Origin: Paenibacillus mangrovi
GTDB lineage: Bacteria > Bacillota > Bacilli > Paenibacillales > Paenibacillaceae
Assembly: GCF_022898935.1 (NCBI RefSeq)
Contig: NZ_JALIRP010000012.1
Coordinates: forward strand, 62,001-126,000
Length of the DNA: 64,000 nucleotides
Direction of reading: 5' to 3'
The translations under genes and the position numbers were made by a program. Below, one piece after another: positions 15,611-25,412 of the stretch. Below the pieces are notes generated by a model. It saw only the letters and a program-made list of their open reading frames with translations, had not been told where the DNA came from and did no database searches. Numbering within the stretch: the stretch's first letter is position 1; every line of letters begins with the position of its first letter.

Positions 15611-18600
15611 CTGAAAAGAAGTCTATTATCTCGCAAGCTTCCTGCTGTCACCCTTGCACTGGGTCTAACTGTTGGTATGATTCCCGGAATGGCACTTGGT
15701 GCAAGCTCTCAAGGATCCGCAACAGGGGCCCTAGAACTTCAATCATTGAAAGGTCCTGTTCAAGCAACCTATGTATCGCCTAAAATCAATACCAATTCTT
15801 CCGGAAAAGTGAAGGTCATTGTTCAGCTGAACGCACAACCTGCTGCTGTGGGCAAATATGCAGCCAAACAGGGAATCAGCTCTTTGGCCGCATCCGCGAC
15901 CGAGAAGGCTGTTCAAAGCCAGCAGGTAGACTTTTTAAAGGAAGTATCTAGTCAGGGCATCGACCTTACCGTTAACTATCAGTACGATACCGTATTGAAC
16001 GGATTTGAGGTTAGCATCCCGGCCGATGAAATTCCAGAGCTGGCCAAAATTCCAGGAGTGAAATCTATACAGGAAAACAGCACGTGGTATGCTCTTCCGA
16101 TCCAAGCTTCTGCCGATAATGGCTCTAATGGTATATTTGACAGCTCGCCTCTTAAACAACTTGGGGTTACCGAAGCCTGGAATGAAGGGTTTACCGGAAA
16201 AGGATTGAAAATCGGCGTCATCGATACCGGAGTCGATTATACGCACCCTGATATTGCTCCCGCCTATAAAGATGGATATGATTCGTTTGAAAAAGATAAT
16301 GATCCTTACGAAGAAGCACCGATCAGCCCAGAAGATGATCCGTATCATACAGGATTTGCAGGAACGTACCACGGTACGCATGTGGCCGGCACCATCATCG
16401 GTCAATTCAAGAATCCGGAAAGCGAAGTCAGGCAAAAAGGTGTTGCATTCGGGGCAGAGCTGCACGCCTACAAGGTCCTGGGCCGAAATCCTGAACAACC
16501 TGGCAGATCCTCCGGCTCTTCGGCCCAAGTTATTGACGGTATTGAACATGCCGTTAAAGATGGAATGGATGTCATCAATCTCTCCCTGGGCTCCGATTCC
16601 GAGAAGGACGTAAACTCGCCTGATGCCATCGCTATTAACAATGCCGTACTCTCTGGTGTTGTTGCTGTGGTTGCCAATGGTAATGCCAACAGTAAAGAGA
16701 AGCCGGCATACTATACTATGGGATCTCCAGCCACCTCCCAGCTTGCGATAGCCGTAGGAGCGGTAACGAGCAGCAGCCAGCTTTACAGCGGCCGGGTTAA
16801 ACCTGAGTTCAACACGGCTACTTCCGCTACCTACGCCACATATGAGGATCTGCAGGTGATGGCTTTTGAAACCATGCAGAACAATTTCGCCAATATTTTG
16901 GGAACGAATCCATATGACGTTGTTTACGTGGGATTAGGCGACAAAGATGACTACAACGGAAAAGACGTGGAGGGTAAAATTGCGCTGGTCTCCCGCGGCA
17001 ACATCGCCTTCGTGGATAAAATCGCCAATGCCAAAGAGCATCATGCAAAAGCCATCGTGATCTTTAACGGCGACATGATTCGTCCAAAATCGGATCCGCC
17101 GGAAGTCAATCTACAAGAAGATATTGAAGGACGTAACGACTTCGCGAACGTTCTGCTGGGAGACAACTTTGAATTCATCCCTACCTTCGACATGAAAGGT
17201 ACTGTCGGACGTTCTCTTGCCAGAGCCCTGAAGGCAAACCCGGATACCAAACTTCAATTTACGTTTGGTTCTGATTATAAAGCCACGACCATTCCAGGCG
17301 ACGAGCTGGCAGACTTCAGCTCTTGGGGTCCTAATGCAGACAGCAATATGAGCATCAAGCCTGACGTTACAGCCCCAGGGGTGAATATCTTATCCACTTG
17401 GCCGGCATACGGCAAGGTAGATCAAAACGCTTCCTATGCCAAGGCATATAACCGGATCAGCGGAACAAGCATGGCAACCCCTCATGTGAGCGGACTGGCT
17501 CTTTTGATTAAGGAAGCGCATCCAAAATGGACGCCATTCGATATCCGGTCCGCTTTAGCTAACACCGCAGATGTGCTGACCGCGCCGAACGGTGAAGATT
17601 ATGACGTATACCAACAAGGGGCAGGACGTGCCAATGTCGCAAATGCCATTCTTACGGACGCTTTACTGCAATCGATAGAGCCTATCACAATTCTGGACAA
17701 AAATTACAACCCGACAAGCGTAGTCAACTATAACTCTTCTGCAAGCTTTGGAGTCGTCGCTCCGGGCGCGCCACAAAAAGTGAAGAACCTACAGCTTAAA
17801 AATACGGGAACCAAAGCCCTTACTTATGATGCTAGTATCGAGTGGCACGGCGAACACGACGGCGTCGATGCGAGCTTGGATGTAAGCCAACTCACGGCTA
17901 ATGCGGGCTCTTCCAAGGCGTTCAATCTCACTTTAACAGTAGGTTCGAGTGTAGAGGAAGACACCTTTTATGAAGGGCAAGTGAATCTGAAAAGCCAGGG
18001 CCATCCCGATTTGCATCTGCCATTTGTCGTAAATGTCGGCAAAGAGCAGCCTGCTACAGGATTTGGTATTCAGGAGCTGAGCCTATCTAATACCGTTATC
18101 TATCCGAACCGTTCGAGCCAAAATTCAACGGATCTTTCCTTTAAACTTAGTGGATCCAATGCAAACGTATACCGTATTGATCTTGTCAACCTGGACGATG
18201 AGTCCCTCGGATTCCTGGATGTCAAATATGCGCCAGCCGGTGAAAACTTAAAAACTGGAACTTATACATTAAAGAACATTGGCAATGCATACCATCCGTT
18301 CGAAACCGTTCAGGAAGGCGACGAAGAGGTACTTAAACCCGTATTGGACAGTAACGGAAAACCGACCACTAGTTATCTAAAGGATGGGGTCTACAGAGTT
18401 TATGTGCTTGCAGATCAAGTGAAGTCTTCCGATGAGTATGCAGTCATTCATAAGAACGAAGGAGCCTATGAAGGATTCATCTCGTTCCGTGTCGATAATA
18501 CACGTGAAAACAACCCTGGCGATCCCGGCCCCGGTCCGGGTCCGGGTAATGGACCGGGTGGTAGCGGCAGCACTCCAGCACAGCCTTCAGGCAATGAATC

Positions 18601-19795
18601 GGTGGGCTCTGTGATTGATCAAGGGCAAAAGCAGATTCCTGTTGCAGCCAAGACAAGCAGCAATAATGGCGTTACGACCGCTTCCATTTCCGACAGCGAT
18701 CTCAAAGCCGCCATATCATCTGCAGGAAGTTCAGCTGCGGCTGTGGTCATCAGCGCTCCCAGAAATGATGCCAATGTCACGTTTACATTGACTGCGGATC
18801 AAGTCAAAGCCTTGAGTACGCTCCCTAAAGGCAGCACAGTGGTGTTTAGCACAGGTGGCTCTGCTATATCTGTCCCAGTCACTGTTTTTGGTAAAGCACC
18901 GGCTAACACCAGCTTCGAACTGGTCATCAAAAAGGCGGACGATCAAAAGTCCAAATTTGAGACAACCGTGCCTGGATCTAAAGTCATTGGAGCTCCAGTC
19001 AGCTTTGAAGCCTTCTGGGTAACTGGTTCTGCCAGAGCTTCCGTTCAAGTTCCGAATCAGATCTTTATCAAGAGATCCTTTACCGTTCCAGGAAGCATTG
19101 ACCCGAACACTGCAGGCGTATTGTTCGAAGAAAACGGCAAGATTACTCCAGTATCTTCTGTCTTTAAAGCTCAAAAAGGCGGATCTACGATCGTAACGGT
19201 GAGCCGTCCTGGATTCTCCGTTTATGCTGCAGTCAGCCGCACAGTGAAGTTCAATGATATCGTTTCTTCGCCGGCAGCATCCGATATTACTGCCTTGGCC
19301 AACAAACTGATCATTGACGGAACAGCCGAAGGAATCTTCTCGCCGAAGAGCAACCTTACGCGTGCCGAATTTACGGCGCTGCTCTCTCGTTCGCTTGGTT
19401 TGCGGTCCAATGCCGCTTCCAGCTTCGCGGATGTGAATGCAACCGCCTGGTACGCGAATGATGTATCCGCCGCTTATGAATCAGGCTTAATTCAAGGCGT
19501 TGGCCAAAACAAATTTGCGCCGAACGCTAGCGTTACACGTCAAGAGATGGCTGTTATTTTGCACAGAGCCCTTCAATTGACCGATGTGGAAGTAAAAGCT
19601 TCCAACCCATCTTTTAGCGCTTACGCCGATGATGCAAAGGTTGCTCCGTATGCGAAAGATGCCGTGAAGTCTCTGGCTTCCGCAGGGATCGTCAGCGGTG
19701 ACGCCAACATCTTCAACCCGACTGCCGCTGCTACACGCGAAACGGTGGCTGCTGCACTGCATCAACTGCTGATTAAAACCAACCTGATCGACTAG
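15611..19795 (+). CDS. SLH-anchored subtilisin-like serine protease (Vpr-type)
   Basis: A 1,394-aa secreted protease. In order: signal peptide (KRSLLSRKLPAVTLALGL up to ALGA), an I9 propeptide (VKVIVQLNAQ to IPGVKSIQE), the S8 catalytic domain with Asp205 (GVIDTGVDY), His257 (HGTHVAG) and Ser620 (SGTSMATPH), a PA domain inserted around 445-500, an Fn3-like region, a GPGPGPG linker near 975, a further beta domain, and three SLH repeats (about 1205-1390) for cell-wall attachment. GGGAGGGG precedes CTG 15611 by a few bases, and only that start supplies the basic n-region of the signal peptide; ATG 15677 would remove it. I therefore call CTG. Confidence 0.88.
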   Translation: MKRSLLSRKLPAVTLALGLTVGMIPGMALGASSQGSATGALELQSLKGPVQATYVSPKINTNSSGKVKVIVQLNAQPAAVGKYAAKQGISSLAASATEKAVQSQQVDFLKEVSSQGIDLTVNYQYDTVLNGFEVSIPADEIPELAKIPGVKSIQENSTWYALPIQASADNGSNGIFDSSPLKQLGVTEAWNEGFTGKGLKIGVIDTGVDYTHPDIAPAYKDGYDSFEKDNDPYEEAPISPEDDPYHTGFAGTYHGTHVAGTIIGQFKNPESEVRQKGVAFGAELHAYKVLGRNPEQPGRSSGSSAQVIDGIEHAVKDGMDVINLSLGSDSEKDVNSPDAIAINNAVLSGVVAVVANGNANSKEKPAYYTMGSPATSQLAIAVGAVTSSSQLYSGRVKPEFNTATSATYATYEDLQVMAFETMQNNFANILGTNPYDVVYVGLGDKDDYNGKDVEGKIALVSRGNIAFVDKIANAKEHHAKAIVIFNGDMIRPKSDPPEVNLQEDIEGRNDFANVLLGDNFEFIPTFDMKGTVGRSLARALKANPDTKLQFTFGSDYKATTIPGDELADFSSWGPNADSNMSIKPDVTAPGVNILSTWPAYGKVDQNASYAKAYNRISGTSMATPHVSGLALLIKEAHPKWTPFDIRSALANTADVLTAPNGEDYDVYQQGAGRANVANAILTDALLQSIEPITILDKNYNPTSVVNYNSSASFGVVAPGAPQKVKNLQLKNTGTKALTYDASIEWHGEHDGVDASLDVSQLTANAGSSKAFNLTLTVGSSVEEDTFYEGQVNLKSQGHPDLHLPFVVNVGKEQPATGFGIQELSLSNTVIYPNRSSQNSTDLSFKLSGSNANVYRIDLVNLDDESLGFLDVKYAPAGENLKTGTYTLKNIGNAYHPFETVQEGDEEVLKPVLDSNGKPTTSYLKDGVYRVYVLADQVKSSDEYAVIHKNEGAYEGFISFRVDNTRENNPGDPGPGPGPGNGPGGSGSTPAQPSGNESVGSVIDQGQKQIPVAAKTSSNNGVTTASISDSDLKAAISSAGSSAAAVVISAPRNDANVTFTLTADQVKALSTLPKGSTVVFSTGGSAISVPVTVFGKAPANTSFELVIKKADDQKSKFETTVPGSKVIGAPVSFEAFWVTGSARASVQVPNQIFIKRSFTVPGSIDPNTAGVLFEENGKITPVSSVFKAQKGGSTIVTVSRPGFSVYAAVSRTVKFNDIVSSPAASDITALANKLIIDGTAEGIFSPKSNLTRAEFTALLSRSLGLRSNAASSFADVNATAWYANDVSAAYESGLIQGVGQNKFAPNASVTRQEMAVILHRALQLTDVEVKASNPSFSAYADDAKVAPYAKDAVKSLASAGIVSGDANIFNPTAAATRETVAAALHQLLIKTNLID

Positions 19796-19815
19796 AGAAA
19801 ATGTAATGAAATGAC

Positions 19816-19879
19816 AGCACCCCCATAGCTTTGGAGCAGAGACTATCCTGCGCCATTGTAAGCTATGGGGGTGCTATTT
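19816..19879. terminator. Bidirectional terminator after the subtilase
   Basis: Perfect 16-bp arms (19816-19831 and 19860-19875; AGCACCCCCATAGCTT and complement) with a T-rich flank. It separates the convergent subtilase and SNF2 genes. Confidence 0.85.
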
Positions 19880-19926
19880 GTTTATAGCCTATGAAAATCG
19901 CTTGCGGCCTCTTCGACTGATAGGCC

Positions 19927-22893
19927 TCAACCGCCCCAATCACTCCGCAAGGTAAACAGGTCTTTCAGAGCTTCGGTCGATAGCTCCGTAATCCAGCTCT
20001 CCGTGCTGGAAATGACATTGTCGCTGAGCTGCTGCTTGCTCTCCAGCATTTCATCAATGCGCTCCTCAAGCGTGCCGAGCGAGATGAATTTATGCACCTG
20101 CACGTCTTTGGTCTGTCCCATCCGGTATGCGCGGTCTGTCGCCTGGTTCTCCACGGCCGGATTCCACCAGCGATCGAAGTGGAATACGTGATTGGCAGCG
20201 GTCAGGTTCAAGCCTACGCCCCCTGCCTTGATCGATAGAATAAACACGCTTGGCTGTTCATCGGGCGGCAGAGTCTTGGACTGGAACTGATCGATCATTC
20301 TGTCCCGTGCTGATTTGGAAGTGCTGCCGTTAAGATAAAGTACGGGCTCCTGTAGTTCCTGCTCCAGCACACGCTGCAGCATCTTTCCCATGCCAATGTA
20401 CTGGGTAAAAATAAGGCAGCGCTCCCCTTCTTCACGAAGCTCCCGTACCATGTCGAGCAGGCGTTCAAGCTTGGAAGACCGGCTGATCAACATTCCTGTA
20501 TCCATGCTGTCATCCGGATCAGGGGTATTTTCCGAAGAATCCCCTGTCAACAGCAGCGGATGATCGCAGATCTGCTTCAAGTGGGTCAGGGCAGCCAGAA
20601 TCGCACCTTTCCGTTCTATGCCTTCCAGCTTCTGCACCCGGTTCATCAGATCGTTTACGGTCTGATCATATAGAGCCCCCTGCTCGGCTGTCAGATGAAT
20701 ATAGGTTTTCATCTCGTTTTTGTCCGGCAGGTCAAGCTGAATGGCCGGATCCTTTTTCTTCCGGCGCAGCATAAATGGCTTAACCAGCTTCTGCAACTGC
20801 AATGTCCGCTCTTCATCCTGCTCCTTCTCGATCGGCTGGATGAAGCGGACGTTAAAGGCCCGCAAGCTCCCCAAATAACCCGGATTCATGAAATCATAAA
20901 GGGACCACAGCTCCGACAGCCGGTTCTCGATCGGTGTTCCGGTAAGCGCAATACGATGTCTTGCCGGAAAACTCCGGACGGCGGCTGATTGCTTCGTCTG
21001 GGCATTTTTAATATTTTGGGCTTCATCCAGACATAGCGATTCCCACGTGAACTCTTTCAACATATCCTGATCCAGCGTCGCCGTCGCATAAGAAGTTAGA
21101 ATGACGTCTGCCTGCCGGATTTCGTCGAGGAACGCTTTTTCACCAGGCCGCCTGCTGCCGTAATGCAGCATGACGTTCAGAGAAGGAGCAAACCTGTTTA
21201 GCTCCTTCTGCCAATTGCCCAGCACAGAGGTCGGGCAAATCAGCAGCGACGGCAGCCTGTGATCCGCATCCAAAGGGTTCTCTTTCAAGTGCAATAAATA
21301 AGTAATGAACTGCACGGTTTTCCCCAGCCCCATGTCATCCGCCAGACACGCACCGAGCCCGAATCTGCGCAAAAAGGCGAGCCAGGAAAAGCCGTCGTAC
21401 TGATAGGAACGCAGCTCGGCTTTCAGCCCTGCAGGAACAGCAAGCTTTGGCCATTCCGACTGCTGCCCGAGCTGGCCTATAAGCTTCGTTAGATGCTCGT
21501 TCAGCTCAACCTCAAGCTCAATCCGAGGCGCATCATCCTGCGGCTCATCTTCCTCTTCCCGTGCTTCCTTGGCTTCCCGGGCAGGCTCCTCTTCGCTGCG
21601 CTGAAGGTGCAGATGCAGAACGTCCTGAAAGGACAAGCCCTGCGAGCTGTCCACCCCTTCCATCATCTGCCCGATTTGCTTCAGCAGGGCGGGGTCAAGT
21701 GTAATCCATTCGCCCCGGAACTTGACCAGCCGTTCATTGCGGGCGACAAGCTCATTGAACTCCTGTTCAGAGAGCTGAGTCTCCCCGATGGCAACGCGCC
21801 AATCGAACTGGATGATGGAATCCAGACCGAACATCGAGCCGCCGCTGCCTTTGGAATTCTCTTCGCCTTCACCGGAACGGACCTTAGCGCGAAGCTTCGG
21901 TTTCCTGCGGCTGGCTGCCTCCCACCAGGCAGGGAGCAGCACCTGCCATCCGGCTTCGAGCAAACGGCGGCTGTCCGTCGTCAGAAACTGCCATGCCGCA
22001 GCGTCGGTCAAAGGCTTGCTGAGAATATCATCGCTTTGTCCTGAGCGTACAGCCCCGGGTAGACTTGCACGCAAATGCTCCATCCATCCGGCGGAGCGCT
22101 CACGTACATGGGTTGTCCAGGCATCCGGCCATACACCGGATGCATATCCGTCTTCGCCAAGCCGGACGGGAATCAGTACGGATGGATCAATCTTGTCCTG
22201 AAGCACCAGCTTGAGGCGCCAGATGGGCTCATAATCATCCGGCTCCAGTAGCTGCAGGAGCGGCCGGAAAGGCGCTGTATCTGCCTTCCATCCAATCGAA
22301 ATCAGCCATGCCTGTTCATTTAATCCGGCCACCGCGCTGTCTTTGTTGAAGAGCATCGGATATTCTCTCCGCAGATCGGAGGCCGTTGTCTCCGTTCCAT
22401 AGCATCTGCTGAACACCGAAGACGAAAAGGCCGCCCGCAGCCCCTCTCTAAACTCCGGGCTGCTGCCGGCAAGTGCCTTACTCGTTTGTGTATCCAGCGC
22501 CGCTTCATCCCATGTCCACTGCAGCTTCCCGTCCTGGAAGCTCGGGAGGCTAGGGATGTAGCGTCTTTCGTCGACGCAGGCTAGGAGTGCCGGAGCAAGC
22601 CTGAGGAGCACTCCGGCTTCATCATCCCAGCCCCACTGAATATGTTCCAGCAGCCTCCGCTCAGCAAAAAACGGAATGACCTGCTCGGCGGGTAGAACTA
22701 CCAGCTCAACCTCCTGTACCTGCTGAACCTCCAGCTCCGTTCCATAAAAGGAAGCCTCATGCCATGCGAATAGCCGCTGCTTCATGTCCAGTCCCGGCAC
22801 GTACCGGTGACCCTCGGTTGACCCGTAAATCAGCGCATCCCCATAGGCACTTAAACGGATATGGACGGTAATGTGATCTGTATATGGGCTCAT
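19927..22893 (-). CDS. SNF2-family DEAD/DEAH helicase-like ATPase
   Basis: A 988-aa protein with an N-terminal SNF2-associated region (about 1-480) and a complete SWI2/SNF2 motor (about 495-970). Motif I is ADDMGLGKT, motif II LDEAQ, motif III LTGTPIEN, motif IV CLIFTQY, motif VI QATDRAYRMGQ. Such bacterial proteins remodel or strip proteins from DNA or RNA polymerase; the exact target is unknown. An acidic stretch (EEEPAREAKEAREEEDEPQ) precedes the motor. Its ATG overlaps the stop of the upstream SWIM protein by 4 nt, a pairing common in Firmicutes and Actinobacteria. Confidence 0.92.
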   Translation of the reverse strand: MSPYTDHITVHIRLSAYGDALIYGSTEGHRYVPGLDMKQRLFAWHEASFYGTELEVQQVQEVELVVLPAEQVIPFFAERRLLEHIQWGWDDEAGVLLRLAPALLACVDERRYIPSLPSFQDGKLQWTWDEAALDTQTSKALAGSSPEFREGLRAAFSSSVFSRCYGTETTASDLRREYPMLFNKDSAVAGLNEQAWLISIGWKADTAPFRPLLQLLEPDDYEPIWRLKLVLQDKIDPSVLIPVRLGEDGYASGVWPDAWTTHVRERSAGWMEHLRASLPGAVRSGQSDDILSKPLTDAAAWQFLTTDSRRLLEAGWQVLLPAWWEAASRRKPKLRAKVRSGEGEENSKGSGGSMFGLDSIIQFDWRVAIGETQLSEQEFNELVARNERLVKFRGEWITLDPALLKQIGQMMEGVDSSQGLSFQDVLHLHLQRSEEEPAREAKEAREEEDEPQDDAPRIELEVELNEHLTKLIGQLGQQSEWPKLAVPAGLKAELRSYQYDGFSWLAFLRRFGLGACLADDMGLGKTVQFITYLLHLKENPLDADHRLPSLLICPTSVLGNWQKELNRFAPSLNVMLHYGSRRPGEKAFLDEIRQADVILTSYATATLDQDMLKEFTWESLCLDEAQNIKNAQTKQSAAVRSFPARHRIALTGTPIENRLSELWSLYDFMNPGYLGSLRAFNVRFIQPIEKEQDEERTLQLQKLVKPFMLRRKKKDPAIQLDLPDKNEMKTYIHLTAEQGALYDQTVNDLMNRVQKLEGIERKGAILAALTHLKQICDHPLLLTGDSSENTPDPDDSMDTGMLISRSSKLERLLDMVRELREEGERCLIFTQYIGMGKMLQRVLEQELQEPVLYLNGSTSKSARDRMIDQFQSKTLPPDEQPSVFILSIKAGGVGLNLTAANHVFHFDRWWNPAVENQATDRAYRMGQTKDVQVHKFISLGTLEERIDEMLESKQQLSDNVISSTESWITELSTEALKDLFTLRSDWGG

Positions 22894-24518
22894 GATATCA
22901 GTTTTCCTTTCCGAAGCTCCTCCTGCAATGCGCGCAGCCGGCTGTTACGGCTGGTGAATGCGGTGATAAAATGCTCCCACCGCTCCTGCTGCTTCATTTT
23001 TGCGTATAATTTGGATAATCGTTTCAGTAGTTTAACAGCTGCTTTATAGCTCGATCTATTCTTAAGCAGAATATACCGTTCTACAGCCTGGTGATAAAAG
23101 GGAAGCAGCAGCTCAGGGGCATTCTTCTCGATCGGCTGAAGCACACTGACACGAAACTCCAGTGGTTCCTTTCCGGTGCTCAGCTGAATATCCATCCACT
23201 GCTGCCATTTTCCATAACGGAGCAAAGTCTCTTCATAGATATCCTTCGAATACGGCAGCATGCTGGCAAGCGTCTTCCACATCTCATTCTCAGACTCGGG
23301 AAAATGCTGTACAGCCGTGTGCCAATAATCCATATAATCATTCAAATGGCCTTTACGGTGGCTGCTCAGCATCGGACCGATTTGGACAAGCCAGGTCTGC
23401 AGCCGGGGCCATACCTCCGCTCCAGCCAGCATCTTAAGAAACGAAATCAGATAGTCAGGCGGGATGATGGATGCCTTATCAGCGGTCTGAAGCCACGTCC
23501 AGGCTTGCCGGTCTTCCCCTATCAGGAAATAGATCCTGCTTTGCGCCAGCATCCACGGAAGCTTGGAAAGGGTATCGCCCAGCTCCTCCTCAGCGGACCC
23601 AAGCTTTTGCAGCTCCTCGGAGTACATTTCCGTGTCCTCCAGATTGGGGTGAATCCATTTCAGCCAGAGCTGATCATAGGCTTCAAATAAATAACTAAAA
23701 CTTTTGGGTTCCGTCAGCATCTGCCTGCGCAGATACGTCAGCGTCTTGATGACACGCGGCCACAGCTCCGGCTCGCTATTAATCTCAAGACCTTCCTCGA
23801 ATATCCTTGTCATGGCTTCCTGCAGCTCATCTGCGGCAACCTGTGTGTGATAACCCATATATGTGTGGCTCGAGCGCTGCTGCGCCGGTTTGACCAGCTT
23901 CATGAGCATAAACAGATGGGCATGAAGATCAAACAACTGTCCCATGACGGGAGACAGTGGAGGTCTTACGGCATCAATCGCAGCAATAGCATTCCGTGCA
24001 TACTGTCCATTGGAACTGCTGAACTCGAGCGGTGTGATACACAGCTTGAACAGACCATGCCATTCGGCAATGCTCATCTCCGGAATTTGCGACGCTTTTT
24101 CCTGGAGTAGTGATATCGCCTCTCCCCTTCGTTCAGAAATTGCAGGAGCATCATTATACGGCGTCTTCACGGACTGCTTAAACATCGCGGTAGAATGGGC
24201 ATTCACAATGGCGTGTACAGATCTCCCCTGCTTACTGACATAATCCAGAAGTACCGCAATCATATGCTTGCAGTGGCTGGGTACGGGACAGGAGCAGCGG
24301 CTGGCCGATAAAACGTTTAAATCAAGCTCAACTCGGTAAAGCTCACTTCCCTCGACAATCGCTTCAATATGGCCGGTGTCCGTTGTCCTGGCGGGATGAA
24401 CAAACCCTCGTTTAAAATATTGAAATCCCCGTTTAATCGTCAGGTCGTTAAATTGCTCGCCAACGGATTGAATAAGCTGCTGCCACTCTATATCATCGAT
24501 CGTATCGTTTGGATTCAT
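22890..24518 (-). CDS. SWIM zinc-finger protein
   Basis: A 542-aa protein with an N-terminal SWIM zinc finger (ASRCSCPVPSHCKHMIAVLL, about residues 75-95) and a long helical C-terminal part rich in Trp. SWIM domains bind nucleic acid or protein. The gene is translationally coupled (ATGA) to the SNF2 ATPase, so the two probably act as a complex, with this protein as adaptor. ATG 24518 follows GGAGAGGAC; the longer frame to 24644 lacks a ribosome binding site. Function beyond this is unknown. Confidence 0.85.
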   Translation of the reverse strand: MNPNDTIDDIEWQQLIQSVGEQFNDLTIKRGFQYFKRGFVHPARTTDTGHIEAIVEGSELYRVELDLNVLSASRCSCPVPSHCKHMIAVLLDYVSKQGRSVHAIVNAHSTAMFKQSVKTPYNDAPAISERRGEAISLLQEKASQIPEMSIAEWHGLFKLCITPLEFSSSNGQYARNAIAAIDAVRPPLSPVMGQLFDLHAHLFMLMKLVKPAQQRSSHTYMGYHTQVAADELQEAMTRIFEEGLEINSEPELWPRVIKTLTYLRRQMLTEPKSFSYLFEAYDQLWLKWIHPNLEDTEMYSEELQKLGSAEEELGDTLSKLPWMLAQSRIYFLIGEDRQAWTWLQTADKASIIPPDYLISFLKMLAGAEVWPRLQTWLVQIGPMLSSHRKGHLNDYMDYWHTAVQHFPESENEMWKTLASMLPYSKDIYEETLLRYGKWQQWMDIQLSTGKEPLEFRVSVLQPIEKNAPELLLPFYHQAVERYILLKNRSSYKAAVKLLKRLSKLYAKMKQQERWEHFITAFTSRNSRLRALQEELRKGKLIS

Positions 24519-24669
24519 AATTCTGTCCTCTCCTCGCGGAGTATATTCGAAAAGCATGTATCTCTCCCATCTAATTTTACGGATAAAATGGAAGAACAAC
24601 AACACTTTCGGCTTCTCTGATCTTTTGATGGCGACCAGCCACATTTCACCCGCTCCATGACCTACATTC

Positions 24670-24724
24670 CAATATAAAAAGGCCGGACAGCAGTCAGCAA
24701 TTCCTCTGACATGTCTCCGGCCTT
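24670..24724 (-). terminator. Terminator of the helix-hairpin-helix gene
   Basis: Arms AAGGCCGGA (24679-24687) and TCCGGCCTT (24716-24724) followed by TTTTTATA on the minus strand. Confidence 0.8.
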
Positions 24725-24761
24725 CCTTTTCTTACATTAAAAATAATTCTCTTAGATAAAA

Positions 24762-25238
24762 TCACTCTCCGGTTTTCACCTCGTACCATGCGGTCTTCGG
24801 TCTCGACTCCGGATATCCGTGCTCCTTGCGGTACTCTTTTCGGGCATCGGTAAAATCGAACCAGCACTTCTCGCTGCCTGGATGATTGGCGTGATAGATC
24901 ATGCACCAAAGGGCGTCCTCCAGACATGGATCCTCCCAAAATCCGTAATGGTTCTCCAGCTGTTCCAGCAGGTGCGGTCCCTTCAAGGGCTTCAGTTCGT
25001 CCAGTGAAAGATATCCCAAAGTGGCTACCCGCTCGGCAATTCTCGGCCCAATGGAAGGTACCCTCTGAAACTGGGCCATTGCGCGCAAATATCCCGCCCG
25101 CTCCTGCGTAGATCCCAGAATGCCTGCCAAATCAGAGGTTTCCAGTTCTGCGATGGAATGAAGCCTGATTTTAAAGGACCGCATATGGTTCTTCTCTTCC
25201 GGGGTTAACGGAAGCTTGGGCGCCGGGCGATTGTTCAT
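24762..25238 (-). CDS. Helix-hairpin-helix protein of the Cdd1 (pathogenicity locus) family
   Basis: A 158-aa protein. A helix-hairpin-helix is visible as QRVPSIGPRIAERVATLGYLSLDEL, followed by a conserved segment with CLEDALWCMIYHANHPGSEKCWFDFTDARK. The pattern fits the Cdd1 family, small proteins first noted next to the C. difficile pathogenicity locus; they are presumed DNA-binding but have no known role. GGAGG precedes ATG 25238. Single-gene unit. Confidence 0.75.
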   Translation of the reverse strand: MNNRPAPKLPLTPEEKNHMRSFKIRLHSIAELETSDLAGILGSTQERAGYLRAMAQFQRVPSIGPRIAERVATLGYLSLDELKPLKGPHLLEQLENHYGFWEDPCLEDALWCMIYHANHPGSEKCWFDFTDARKEYRKEHGYPESRPKTAWYEVKTGE

Positions 25239-25323
25239 ATCGGATTCCTCCGCCTTTCTTTTTGAGAATTACATTACTCGCCACTCTACTTTCATGTCAA
25301 TGAATGACTCCCCTGTAAAATAG

Positions 25324-25376
25324 AAAAGCCGGAGAAGAGCAGCCTATGATCATAGCATGCTCCCTCCAGCTTCAGC
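25324..25376 (-). terminator. Probable terminator of the esterase gene
   Basis: Long imperfect hairpin: AAGCCGGAG-type left arm near 25328 pairs with CTCCCTCCAGCTT ending at 25376; the centre CTATGATCATAG is palindromic. TTTTCTATTTT follows on the minus strand. Confidence 0.55.
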
Positions 25377-25412
25377 TTTACCTTTTAAAGGGCCTCTTTA
25401 AACAAGGACAGC

